A DNA stretch of 64,000 nt, taken from NCBI RefSeq assembly GCF_016801865.2, contig NC_068938.1, forward strand, positions 199,681,077-199,745,076, written 5' to 3'. The translations under genes were made by a program, and so were the position numbers. The notes under the pieces were generated by a model. The model ran no database searches. It saw only the letters and a list, made by a program, of their open reading frames with translations, and had not been told where the DNA came from. This DNA is from Culex pipiens pallens (lineage: Eukaryota; Arthropoda; Insecta; Diptera; Culicidae). Positions 11,700 through 22,700 of this stretch are shown here, in pieces. Position 1 is the first letter of the stretch, and each line of letters opens with the position of its first letter.

Positions 11700-14636
11700 A
11701 CCCTATTAAGTCTGATTTTTTTATATTTTTAAGATTATTGTCAAAATAATTAATTTAGAAAAATAAAAAAAAATATTGAAGATTGGTCTTCCCGTTTCTG
11801 AGTAAATAGGGAAAAATGTTTTGCTCGGTTTCTAAAAAAAAGCTTGGGTTTGCTTTTGAAGGACTTTCAATACTTCATCAAATTTAAACGCTCTCCAACC
11901 GCAACAATGTGCAATCATTAGCAGTCGGGTAGATATTTTTTTAACAGCTCAATAAACGTGTACGTTTTTTGAGCAATTCCGACCAATTTAAAGCCGACCA
12001 CCACCACCACCGCGCCCCAGCCTTAGGTCGTTGAACTAATAATAATATTCGCGTCGACATCGTCGTTGAGTCCGTGAGGTGCGAGTCGCGTTGATTATAA
12101 CCGGTTACGGTGCGGTTATTGTGGCTAAAACAGAAATCAATCCCGAACCCCAACGCGTGAAGTCAAAGGTTGCGTAAGGTGATCGGAGCATCAACAGATT
12201 TAGAAACCAAGATTGGCAACCTAAATTTTGCGTTGTCATACCACCAGACCTCACAACTTTCTTTGTTCTTGACCTGATGGCCACCAAATGCCGCCACCCT
12301 CCTGGAACAGTGAGTTCCATTGTTCGGCGTTTCTCGAGCTCGATCGGCCAAGTCACGTTTCGTGGAACTTCGGAGGGTAACCAAATACCCTAATCGCTCT
12401 TTTCAGCAATTTATTTTCGGCTGTTCGGCCGAAGTTGCCGCACACTGTTGGGGTGTTCCCAGAAAGCTTTTGAAGGTCATAAAGTTGTTTTTTTTCGGCG
12501 ATTTGTCTGGAACAACCGACTTGTGATATCTTACGTAAGGTGAGTGAAGTGCCTCCAGCGTCGGACGACTGTGGGAACATTTCACACGAAAGTTGGCGAC
12601 TAGAAAAACAAAGGTATTGTTTTGGGGTGCGCGACCTAGAACTACCGGTGTCATTGCCACCGATTTAAGGTGTCTAGAACCTATAATATATGCTTTAGAT
12701 GAATCTGTAAGCACAGTAACTTGCTAGTAACGTAAGGCATTACAGAACTACAAGCAAGATTACATTGATTCCCTCTCAGCTTCGGGAGCAAGATTATCAT
12801 TTCAAAACTAAAAATAATCACCGCGTATGTCATAACCGTCAAGAACCGCAACCATTTCTTAGCGACATTCGATTGCAACACTTCCATGACATTTTCCACG
12901 CTAGAGAAACAATTGTCACGCCGAGTCGAGCAGAAAATCTTTCGCAATACCTCAACGACCATAGTCGTTGTCACACCGAACAATACAAAATTGTCTCCAA
13001 ATCGCGCAGTAGTGTGCAACTCTACCGTTAACACCTGCAGCATGATTTCGCGGAATCGGGAGCTGACTGACATTATGTTTCCATCAACAATTTCTACAAC
13101 ATTGTACAGAGCGAGAGGTCCGTAACATGGCTCTGGGGACAATTTAGAACCACGAGGTAGGCCAATCCAATCAAATTACAATAATCACCCCCTCTGTTTT
13201 GCAGTGCATAGAGTAGAGACAATTCATCGACAGCGATTTGATGAAGCAATATAATCCGCGCGACCTGCTGTCTCTAATGTCACGGTGCGACGACGACGGC
13301 GGATTTGTGGCGTTATGGATCGCGACGTTCAGTAAGCCTACAGCAGTGAGGCAATTACGCCCGATTGAAAGAAGCCGAATCACTTTGATTATTGTTTAGT
13401 CACTTTCGCCTTAAAGCGATTGACTCTCGTGGATCGATCGTAGACGCAAGATGCCAGGAGAATTGGTGCCATTGCTTCTGAACTGCATCGTGGGGTTTAG
13501 CGCAACTGACTTTGTAGTTTGGGCCAGTAAACTGGTTCAATTTATAGATAAAGTTTTGAAAATCTTCAAAAAGATAAACATTAACAGTTCAGACCGTTTT
13601 AATAGTAGAAACATTTAATCTAAGAAGGACTTCAGAGTTGGATTCCTTTTCCAGTAATTCCGACTTCGGCTTCCTAAGATATATAGACTACGACTCCGAC
13701 ATAAGCCACTCCAACACTGACTCCGAATCCGGATACTCCAAAAGTAGTGACTCCGAGTTCACTCTCACGAGCAAGTGATACGATCAGGGATACGATCAAT
13801 TTATAGTTCAGTAACTCCGCGATCCTTAACATCTGAACCAGCCTATCGGGATCAGCTGATGAAGACCAGAGCCCGCAGCTGACCGAGTTCGATCCCATGT
13901 ATAGATGATTGATTGAGCAGAGATAAATTATTGGTCTGGGGAGTCTTTTAAGATGCAGCCGCTCAGACGAGACTGAAGCCGGTTACGTAACGTAACTCGG
14001 TGATCAGGTCTTGGCGGTTAAATTATGCTGGGCGCAAAGTTTTTCACAGCTTCGGTAGATCGCTCTCCGGCGGCGGCGATGCAGTTGATCGCCGAGGCCT
14101 GTTCTCATTCAGGAGCTTTCGACGCCCTGCGGTGACGCGGGTTGAGCAATTTGATCGTAAAAACTATAATAAGTTTATTATCCCGGCCAGAAAGTCATGA
14201 CCGTCCGTCGTCTTCGTCTTCTGCAATGTAGATTCAGGCCTCCGGTATTGGGAAGGGGGTTGTTATTCTATTATAAAATCAAATCCATCGCGCCGGATCG
14301 GTGTCCCCGGGTGCCGCCGGTGTCAGGGGCTTGGGAAAAGCTCGGCAATCGATTCCGTGAGAGTTGCAGAGTTTATCTGGAGGACGACTTCAGCGGGCTC
14401 CAATCGATAAGTTCATGCCGATGCGGTGCAACCTTCAGCAATAAATGTCTATCACTGCGAGGTACATGCCATGTGGCTGGAAAGGGGCCATTTCCACAGT
14501 CTATTTTCAGCGCAGCAGGAACCGGAAAATGACATTATTTGTTTGGTTTGAAATTGTTTTTTATGCTTGGGGTAGCTAAAAATGCTATGTTCAGAGTTTC
14601 TAGAAGGGGTTTCAGTTTGATCGATACAGAACATAC
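11700..14636. other. Mostly unique non-coding block, no gene seen
   Basis: No gene is supported. The short ORFs around 12100-13150 occur on both strands in overlapping frames and resemble nothing. A degenerate GACTCC-type minisatellite is described separately at 13630-13765. GC is moderate from 12000 to 14500. Confidence 0.5.
13630..13765. repeat. Degenerate GACTCC-type minisatellite
   Basis: Variants of GACTCCGA and CACTCCAA recur at irregular spacing over about 130 bases. This is the look of an old, decayed short tandem array. Confidence 0.45.
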
Positions 14637-14746
14637 TAGACGCTATTATAGACTCATTGAATAAGTCAATTTAAAAAATCTCATCAATCTCTAAAACCCG
14701 TATTCATTCACATCCAACTCACAGCCCATTACTTAACTGATTAGAG
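14637..14746 (+). repeat. 110-bp direct repeat, left copy
   Basis: This 110-base segment is repeated at 16509-16618 in the same orientation with one difference (T here, C there). The two copies flank about 1.76 kb. Such high identity implies a recent duplication, recombination or insertion event. Confidence 0.9.
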
Positions 14747-14852
14747 ACATTTTGACATTTTGACATTTTGACATTTTGACATTTTGACATTTTGACATTT
14801 TGACATTTTGACATTTTGACATTTTGACATTTTGACATTTTGACATTTTGAC
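14747..14852 (+). repeat. (TTTTGACA)n microsatellite
   Basis: About 13 near-perfect 8-base units begin immediately after the left 110-bp direct repeat. The right copy of the direct repeat is not followed by this array, so the array marks the junction of the intervening segment. Confidence 0.95.
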
Positions 14853-15089
14853 AATCTAACAAAAAAAAATCTTCGGATTTGTGGATTGCGCCTCTTTCTT
14901 TTGTTTGACCTGTTTAAAATTGAATTATTATTTTAATTTTTGAATAATTATTTTACTACCATTATATTTACATTTATAACATTTATTATTGCATTCTAAT
15001 TGATATAAAATACCGCTTTTGAATTGTTAACACTTTTTTTTATTAAAAAAAACATTTGGTGCGTTGTATATGAATGACCCAAACCTTGG

Positions 15090-15660
15090 AAACATATGTC
15101 TGTCATATGTGTACGGCCCCTAGCTAGAAACTGTCATCGGCCTTAGGAGATCGTTCGTGATGGTGTGATTTTGTCGATTTTGTAGATAATTATGACGATA
15201 AAATGGATTTAAATTAGGTTTTCCTGCATTATTTGACCAAAACAGGATAGAAAAATCTCTATGAACAGGTAAGTAACAAAAAAAATTGGAAGCTTATGCC
15301 CATGTTTCGAAATCAAACCATTCAAAGGATGATTTGTGAATGTTCTTTTTTCCTCTTCCGTAGGTTATGGCCGGACGATGACCCTTCCCAGCCCTAGAAG
15401 TTCCAGTTTTCCGGAAAGGCGGCGAAAGACGAACAACCATCCCAGGAATCAGGAGGACTGTTGGAGCAAAGCAAGCAGAGCCGAATCCCAATAGTGATAG
15501 CGCCGGATCACAACTGCTCTTGCGGGAACTCGTTTATTCTGGATGGGCATGGATGGAAAAGCCAGCTTGGACGATGGCCGTTTGCTGTCATCATTTTAAA
15601 ATTGTGAACTTAGAGTTTTTTTTTATTTTAGAAACAAATAAAATGTTGCTGTTTTGATTT
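15090..15660 (+). other. Candidate spliced transcript or gene relic
   Basis: A consensus donor (CAG/GTAAGT, intron starting 15269), a T-rich acceptor ending at 15363 and a polyadenylation signal AATAAA at 15637-15642 lie in transcript order. An ATG at 15261 reads across the intron but meets a stop 12 codons later (TAG after CCCAGCCC). A different frame is open from 15382 for about 90 codons and includes TGWAWMEKPAWT-like sequence. I do not recognise the product. It could be a frameshifted pseudogene, a non-coding RNA or chance. Confidence 0.25.
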
Positions 15661-16422
15661 TTGTAATATGCGTGTTGGTTTGAACAAATTATTTGAAATG
15701 ACCGTGCAAGCCGGTACGAATGCAAACGAGCCGACGACAGCGCTGCCCAAGCGGTGGGATTTGGAACTAAAGTTCATTCTTCGCATACACTAACACATAC
15801 ATAGAGAGAAACGTCAAAACTGAGCCGAATGAATTTGACTGATTTTGACGGAGATTTCTGATCAGGCCTGCAAAATGTTTCCAACCCAGCGTACACATGA
15901 AGCAAACCAAAATGTCAGTTCACTGCTAGCATCTGACTGTAAGCCTACTGTGTCCGTTCAACCACTGCCGCCTGACTCGTGCCGGTCGGCTGCTGGAGAA
16001 TGAGAGACGTGAAAAAATGAGCTACACTCACTCAATTCGTGTCGTATGACTGACTCGTAAAATCCTCTCTAAACACTATTTTAACTATTTTTAAACAATT
16101 GAATGGTTCTAGACTGTGCAAAACACTTAAAACAACCATAACTTATATTCAAAATTACATTTCCACGCATAAATACAAGCTTTTTGTGTAAAAACTTGTT
16201 TCTTTATGTGTGTGCGTGCAACGTCGAATGAGCGTTGGTCGACTACTGCCTCGCATTGCAGCTGCTCAGTGAGCTAGGGCACTCACGACTGAGTCGGGTT
16301 TGTTTATGTCACGGTTTTGCGGTTCAGTGAATGGATTTGAAAAAATCGTGTATGCGTCGCCAATTTTCGCGTCAGGACCCCTGACATTTTCAGCTCTGTT
16401 TCTGATAAAGATTTGACGGAGT

Positions 16423-16453
16423 ATTCTCTGATAGAGACGCTCTATCAGAGAAT
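16423..16453. repeat. Perfect 14-bp-arm palindrome
   Basis: ATTCTCTGATAGAG is followed by a 3-base loop (ACG) and its exact complement. The sequence could extrude as a cruciform or be the tip of a MITE. No terminal boundaries were found around it. Confidence 0.8.
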
Positions 16454-16508
16454 TTCTTATAAATAAACGGAGAATTTCGGTAGATTTGACCGAAGTCTGG
16501 TTTGCGTG

Positions 16509-16618
16509 TAGACGCTATTATAGACTCATTGAATAAGTCAATTTAAAAAATCTCATCAATCCCTAAAACCCGTATTCATTCACATCCAACTCACAGCCCA
16601 TTACTTAACTGATTAGAG
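16509..16618 (+). repeat. 110-bp direct repeat, right copy
   Basis: This is the second copy of 14637-14746, differing at one base. Unique sequence follows from 16619. Confidence 0.9.
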
Positions 16619-18050
16619 GTCCATTCAGCTCCACTTTGGGTCCACCAAAAAATCATCGACGCATCCGCCCCTCGGGCCATGACTCAATAACTTTGGCTTA
16701 AGTTAAATGAGGAAAACATCGCCAAGTGACCTGCCCGGGACCGGATCGCCAAAAACCCGCGCGTGAGATCCGTCCTGACTTGATCAACCAAATCCCGCAT
16801 ACAAACTAACACTTTCACTGCTGCATGTGTTGTTGAGTCATCGACGACAACTAAAACAAAAAGCAGTGAGAAACGTCGAAAAACACAATAAATTTTCAAT
16901 TTCGACGTTATCGATCTTTTGGTGGTGGAAAATTTAATTAAAATTTAAATGTCTTTTTAATTAACATCGGGCGCGCTTGCTGGCTGGCTGGACCGCGATC
17001 ATCGCCACCATCATCATCATCTCTCGCGGACTGGCGGACTAGGTGTCGAACCAGGTGAACAGCCGACCATAGACAAATGGACAAACAACCTGCTTTGATG
17101 GTTCAATGTAATTTCCCTTGAAAACAAAGCGAATGAAGTCGCTTTCAACTTATCTGTGATTTTTCTCGCTTGCTGAGGTAGAAATTTTCTTCGTTTAACT
17201 ATTACTCTCTCGTGAGTAGCTGCAGATTGGATCATTTTCTGGCAATTTTATGCACACGAGCGCCAAGCGTCAACAAAAGTAAACACCAGAAGAAGAAAAA
17301 AATGGGAACACTGTTGAAAATAAAATGTCCAACTTGTAAACTGCAGAGCACTTTGAATTTATTTCAGTATACTTTCTATCTTCTAATATAGTACAAAAAA
17401 CATGTTGCAACTATTTGTAATTGATAAAAACATAAACGAATTTCCTAATTTATTTATTAACTTAAAAAATGCGTTGTCAAACGATAGCAACTCCGAATTT
17501 AGAAAGGTCTGACAAAACGAATTTTGCAGCGAGCTGCTGAGTAATACTTTTCGATACTGTTTCACAATTCCATTTTTTAAATACCTATCTTTTCTGTCAT
17601 AACGAAATGGCTAACCAAAAAACAGTGCTGAAAAAAACATTATAGCATTCATGTGCTTGTTAAAAACATACTTTCCGACACTGTTTTGCAGCGAAACAAA
17701 AATTTCACTGAAAAATCCAGCTAAAAGAAAGGCGAAAATTCAAATTTGAACCACATAATCTTGGAGTACCCTTTTTTTTAGATCCATAAACAGAACCTCT
17801 TTTAGAACTGATTTTAAATTTTGTTTTTTTTTTATTTGGATAAAATTTTGTCCATGGTATTATTAGGTCAAAATAAGCAATTTGCATCATTGATTTCTCC
17901 TTACAATTCTGCAAATTTGGGCAATTTGAATTTAACCTCTTCGATTTTTTATATGTTTAAATCAGTGGACAAAAAGTGCCAACATTAGAGCAATAGGGTA
18001 ATGAAAAATGGTGATTTTAAGAAAGTATCAAAAAATCACATGAAAAACCT
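16619..18050. other. Non-coding block, no gene seen
   Basis: The block is unique and moderately GC-rich up to about 17280, then AT-rich with decayed pieces of the TTGCAACAAGTTGCA-type repeat. No coding region is supported. Confidence 0.5.
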
Positions 18051-18061
18051 TTCAAAAATCA

Positions 18062-18262
18062 TTTTTGGATGTAATAGTAGTTTATGCAACAAGTTGCAAA
18101 AAGCAGTTTTTTTCAGCCCGATTCGTACATTTATCCAACGAGGTTTACCGAGTTGCATAAATACGACGAGTGCTGAAAAAATCATGTTTTGCAACGAGTT
18201 GCTTACAATTTTTTTTTGCAATTCAGAAAAACGCTTTTTCAATGAAATTTTATGTCTATCAT
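18062..18262 (+). repeat. Palindromic culicine repeat, copy 1
   Basis: The copy has GCAACAAGTTGCAAAAA near one end and TTTTGCAACGAGTTGC near the other, with CAACGAGG and GAGTGCTGAAAAA in between. The family recurs in reverse at 18770-18935 and in the same orientation at 29205-29345. Internal dyad symmetry suggests a MITE-like element. Confidence 0.55.
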
Positions 18263-18769
18263 CCATGTGTTAAGTAAATTCACCGTTCAAAACAAATAAA
18301 TGTTCAAAAACGTTACTTTTCGATACAAGGGTTGAAAAGTTCAAAAATGTTCAACACCCATTTCAGTGCTGAAAAGTAGAACTTTTCAGCACTGGTTTTG
18401 AAAGGTATTAATTCCGTTCCATTATTTTTGGTAGGGAAAAATAGGCCGTTTCGTTTCTCCAGAATGACAGAAAAATATGACAGTTTACAGTGGAATTGCA
18501 AAAATAATAAATATTTTTTATGATCTCTCAAAAAATATGGGAAATTTCTCTACAATTTTCTTTTTTAGACATTGTTGATCGAACCTTTGGTTGCTAAGAT
18601 ATTGCCTTACAAAGTATTAAAATATGGTTTTTACCTGAAACAGATGATGAAAAGTTGAACTTTTCAGCACTTGTTTGGAAAAGAAATAGTTTTCAACATT
18701 GTTTTGATTTAAACGATTCATTGACTAAAAATATGGACATTTGACTTATAATTCTGTTTAAAGGGTGTT

Positions 18770-18935
18770 TTTCGGAATTGCAAAAAATGTTGTATGGAAC
18801 TCGTTGCAAAATTTGATTTTTTCATCACTCGTCATATTTATCCAACCTCGTTGGATAAATGTAAGACTCGTGCTGAAAAAATCTTCTTTTTGCAACTTGT
18901 TGTATAAACTACTATTTTGATTGCAAATACAATTT
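18770..18935 (-). repeat. Palindromic culicine repeat, copy 2
   Basis: This is the inverted relative of 18062-18262, with AACTCGTTGCAAAA at the left, CAACCTCGTTGG in the centre and TTTGCAACTTGTTG at the right. Together with copy 1 it makes a loose inverted pair about 0.5 kb apart. Confidence 0.5.
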
Positions 18936-18939
18936 AGAA

Positions 18940-21380
18940 TATCCAAAAATGATTGGGAGAATTTTTGATACCTTCCAAAAAGCTAAAAAAAGAAGAAATT
19001 AAAGATAGAGCTACAGCAAATTTGTCAGTCGTCATCTGACATCCACTGTCAGAGATTCTGTCAAAGGATTCAGAGAATTTGTCGACATCCAAATGGGTGT
19101 GGTCCGGGAATGTTCATTTATATTTCCAACTGTGATTCATGATCACTTCCGTTGAGAGGTGCGCCTCAAAAACCTCCAAAACGTTGGAAAACAGATACAC
19201 GGATGGACACATTTGCGTTTCCGATGGAGTTTTATTTTCATGAGCCTAAAAAGAAGTGAAACATTCAACCGCCAGATTAAATGCTTTATCGATAATGAAA
19301 TTTGTTACGAACAGGGCGCGAGGGGGTGGTTCAATGACTGATCGTGAAATAGCGAAAATAATATCATAAAATTGAACTGTAACTAATTAAGTGTTACAAC
19401 TCGTATTAAACAAAATTCTAAATCACCCACATTGTGCCGAATAATTTCAAATTTGTTTCACTTGACTGTGAATTCTAATGCATTCTTACACAGAAAAACG
19501 ACTGCCCCTGGAATTTCAATCGCGCCTAGAACTGTCCACATTATTCCACAAACTCATCCACCTTGCGTCGTTTGGACGCCCCCGGGAAACGCGCTGTTGT
19601 TGCCATGGAGCGGCTTCGTCGATTTTATATTCCTCCAGCGAAACCGGTTTCCACCTAAATAAAAATAATCGTTCTCTACCAGCAGCGTCTGACTGCCTCT
19701 GGTGGTGTAGTAGGGGTACCAACTATCAAAGTCTTCTAGGGCACCGAGGAGGTAAGGCCCGATGTGTCGTTCGATTTCCCACACGAATTTCCGCGGTGCC
19801 TCGGACCGCGTCGGCACACTAACGAAATTATGATAATCAAGCTCCCCCCCGCGCACGTCCAAATTAATCACGAATTTCTTACCGGCCCGCAGAGATTCAA
19901 CCGCCACGACCAAGTCAAGACGTCCCACTTAGCAGCACAGAGTACACACGCACGCAAAGGGAGGGCGGCGAAAGTGTGCTACAAATCGATCGATTAGTGT
20001 GCCAACTTGAGGCGTAATGGCGTGAGAAAAACGCGAGAGCGATAAGCTTCAGCGTCGTCGTTGGAGGTTTCGACGTGGTGAACAATGAACCAGTTTCTGT
20101 CAAGTCAAGGTGCCAACTCTCGGCTTCTCGCGATGCGCATCAGTGACTCGCGCCTCGGTGCAGTCGATTGTTTACAGAACGGAACGCACTTCAAGTGCAA
20201 GTGCTGGCAGGGTTGCCGGATCGTGAATATTTTACTTTTTTTGAGTGACACATGGAGTTGAACCCTAAAATTTATAGATTTAATTTTATAACTGGGTTAT
20301 AAGATATCCCTTCAGGCCTGAAAAGGGGTCACATTTTCAAATTAATTCAACCTGGCAACCCTGGCCCACCAGTCAGTCCGAGGTGACATCGGAACCGTGT
20401 TCCGGTACAATTTTTATGGGTCATTAATTGTAATTACCATACCCGCCCCGCGGGGACACGAAGCAAGAGCGTGTGCGCGCGAGGGCGCTCACGCCGGCTA
20501 TACTTTATCAAAACTGCATCACAATGGCCACCAATATGGCTGGTAAACGGAATCGCTGATTGTTTGGAATCAATTGACCCCTCGGAACGTTTGCGTTTCC
20601 GTTCCAAAACCGTCGGTCGTCATCGACGTCTTCAGGGTGTTCCAGTTCGGTTAAACGTAATTTGCGAGACAGAGCGGTTTCCCCCCAAAATGGATCCTTG
20701 GCGGATTTAGCAACACCCCCGCGCGCAAGGTAGCTCGAGATCTCGCGCTTCTTTGGATGACTAGCCAGCACACCGTCATCGCGCTGGGTTGAAGATTCCG
20801 CGAAGCGATTGGAGTTTGGAGTTGGATGCTGTGGTGTGGGTAGAATGCGTTCCGTTCTCTCGGGCCCGGAGGTATCTTCGAAACCCAACTGCTGCTGCTG
20901 GCTGTTGCGCTCTGATTGGGTCGCATTAACGGCGGTTATTTGCGGGAAATGATCTCACCGTAATGTTGTGTGTAATGACGGTACGTCATCGGAGAAGACC
21001 GACCAACGTGCAGCAGGTCTGCAACGACAGTGTCTGCTTTCGAAAGGGGGCCCCTCCGATGGACGGAGCGTAGCTTATTTGGATTTAAAAGTGCAAAGTT
21101 CTGTAAACTGTTGTTGAGTTCTTTCAGTAGACACGTTGTTTTATATCACACTGCCATATTATTATTTGATGCAAATATGGTGAAATTCAAATGATTCTGA
21201 TACAAATTTGAATAAATCGGTTTTGATCTTCTTTAAGAATTAAACATTTTCTTCATCATATTCTAACTTGACACTAAAACAAAATATTTTCTTAATAACC
21301 TTGTTCTTTTAAGACTCGTCAGATTGTTTGATGACTTTTTCTACCGAACAGAAATAATATAAAGTTTTAGACTGAAATAT
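18940..21380. other. Unique non-coding block, moderately GC-rich
   Basis: No gene is supported. A 124-codon minus-strand frame at 19554-19928 and a 126-codon frame at 20508-20888 overlap frames on the other strand and match nothing I know. Around 20100-20400 there are several TCAGT-like words of arthropod initiator type, but no exon structure is attached to them. Confidence 0.45.
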
Positions 21381-21384
21381 GTAA

Positions 21385-21540
21385 GGGAGCGTTCTTTTAT
21401 TACGTAGCGCAGATGGGGGAGGGGGGGGGGGGGTTGCAGGCCGTGTTACGCTCCATATTTTTTTTGAAATTTGTATGGAAATTTTGTTGCGATGGGAGGG
21501 GGGGGGGGCGTTTTTACGTTGCTTAATAAAAGAACGACCC
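21385..21540. mobile_element. Harbinger/Tourist-like MITE, copy 1
   Basis: The inverted ends are GGGAGCGTTCTTTTATTACG on the left and the complementary TAATAAAAGAACG.CCC on the right. The interior carries two poly-G runs and TTGTATGG words. The left flank is TAA and the right flank TTA, close to the TWA duplication of the PIF/Harbinger group. Other copies lie at 55930-56097 and 63463-63620. Confidence 0.7.
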
Positions 21541-22700
21541 TTAAAATTTACTAATGAAAGCCTTGCAAAACAAGTTTGAACTTGTTTAATGATAATAAAA
21601 ATAACCTTAACATATTATAAAAATAAATGTAGGACATAGGCATTCCCATTTGGCATTCACATTTATTCAATTATATTTTTATATATATTCGTCTGATAAC
21701 TTGAAAGTTTTATCCGATTTGCTTTATTTTTAACTATTTTACATTTTATATTATAAACCCAAATCAAAGTTTTAGCAGTTTACATTAGGTACTTGAATTT
21801 TATGCGACATTTTGCCAAATTAATATTTTTTTCAATGTTTTCGTCAATTCATAAAAATAAAAAAGACAAAAATTATATATCTGTGACGAAATGTTCAAAA
21901 ATATAAATCAAAACAGATTATTTTTTTTTTATTTTCCAAGCTCGTTTTCAAAATCGTTTTATCTTGAATAAACCAAGTTTGAATCTTCTAATTTCTTGTG
22001 ATAATTTCATTTTTGTTTTCATTTAAAATATTTCATTTAAAATTTAAAAAAAGTATTCAAATTGTTAGTAAAGGGAATGAAAATACGATTTTATCTAGTA
22101 AATTTTATAAGAAAGATTGATACATTTTTTATGTTGATTTGAGAAAATTGCTAAATTCCACGGGATTTCACCGAAACTTTAAAATTTTACGAAATTTACG
22201 CTGTCCGCGAATTCGTGAAAACTCACTAACCCTAGAACCCTAACATAACTGGTTTTATGTATGTATTGAATGTATTTATCTTTAGAAGGCATATTTTTTA
22301 TATCCCAGGATGATTGTGATTACATTTCAATATTAATGTGCTTACATATCATAAAAGCGGTGGATATCGATCAAATTTTTACTTCTACTGTTGTTTGATA
22401 ACATACCTGGAATTAGAGAAAAAAATGTTTGAATTAATTAAGTGGATCAAAACATAGCAAAAACAGAACGAGAAAAGAAATTTGGAAAAAATGGATTGGG
22501 ATTTTATTAAATGTTTCGCAATTAGAAATAAAAATAATTTTGCAAATACATATTTAAAAAACAAGATACTTAAATCCTTAAATTAAATGTTAAGAACATC
22601 TGAACAACTGTATTTGTATTTGTGGTTTGAACTATAACATAAAAATTAAAATTAAATTTAAAACTATTTAACATGTACTGTACACCAGAATCCCTCATGA
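21541..22700. other. AT-rich non-coding block
   Basis: Strongly AT-rich sequence with homopolymer runs. I see no gene, RNA gene or delimitable element. Confidence 0.5.

Noticed and set aside
19554..19928. 124-codon minus-strand frame, possible exon
   Set aside because: The composition looks protein-like in places, but no family, splice sites or neighbouring exons were found, and an overlapping plus-strand frame exists.
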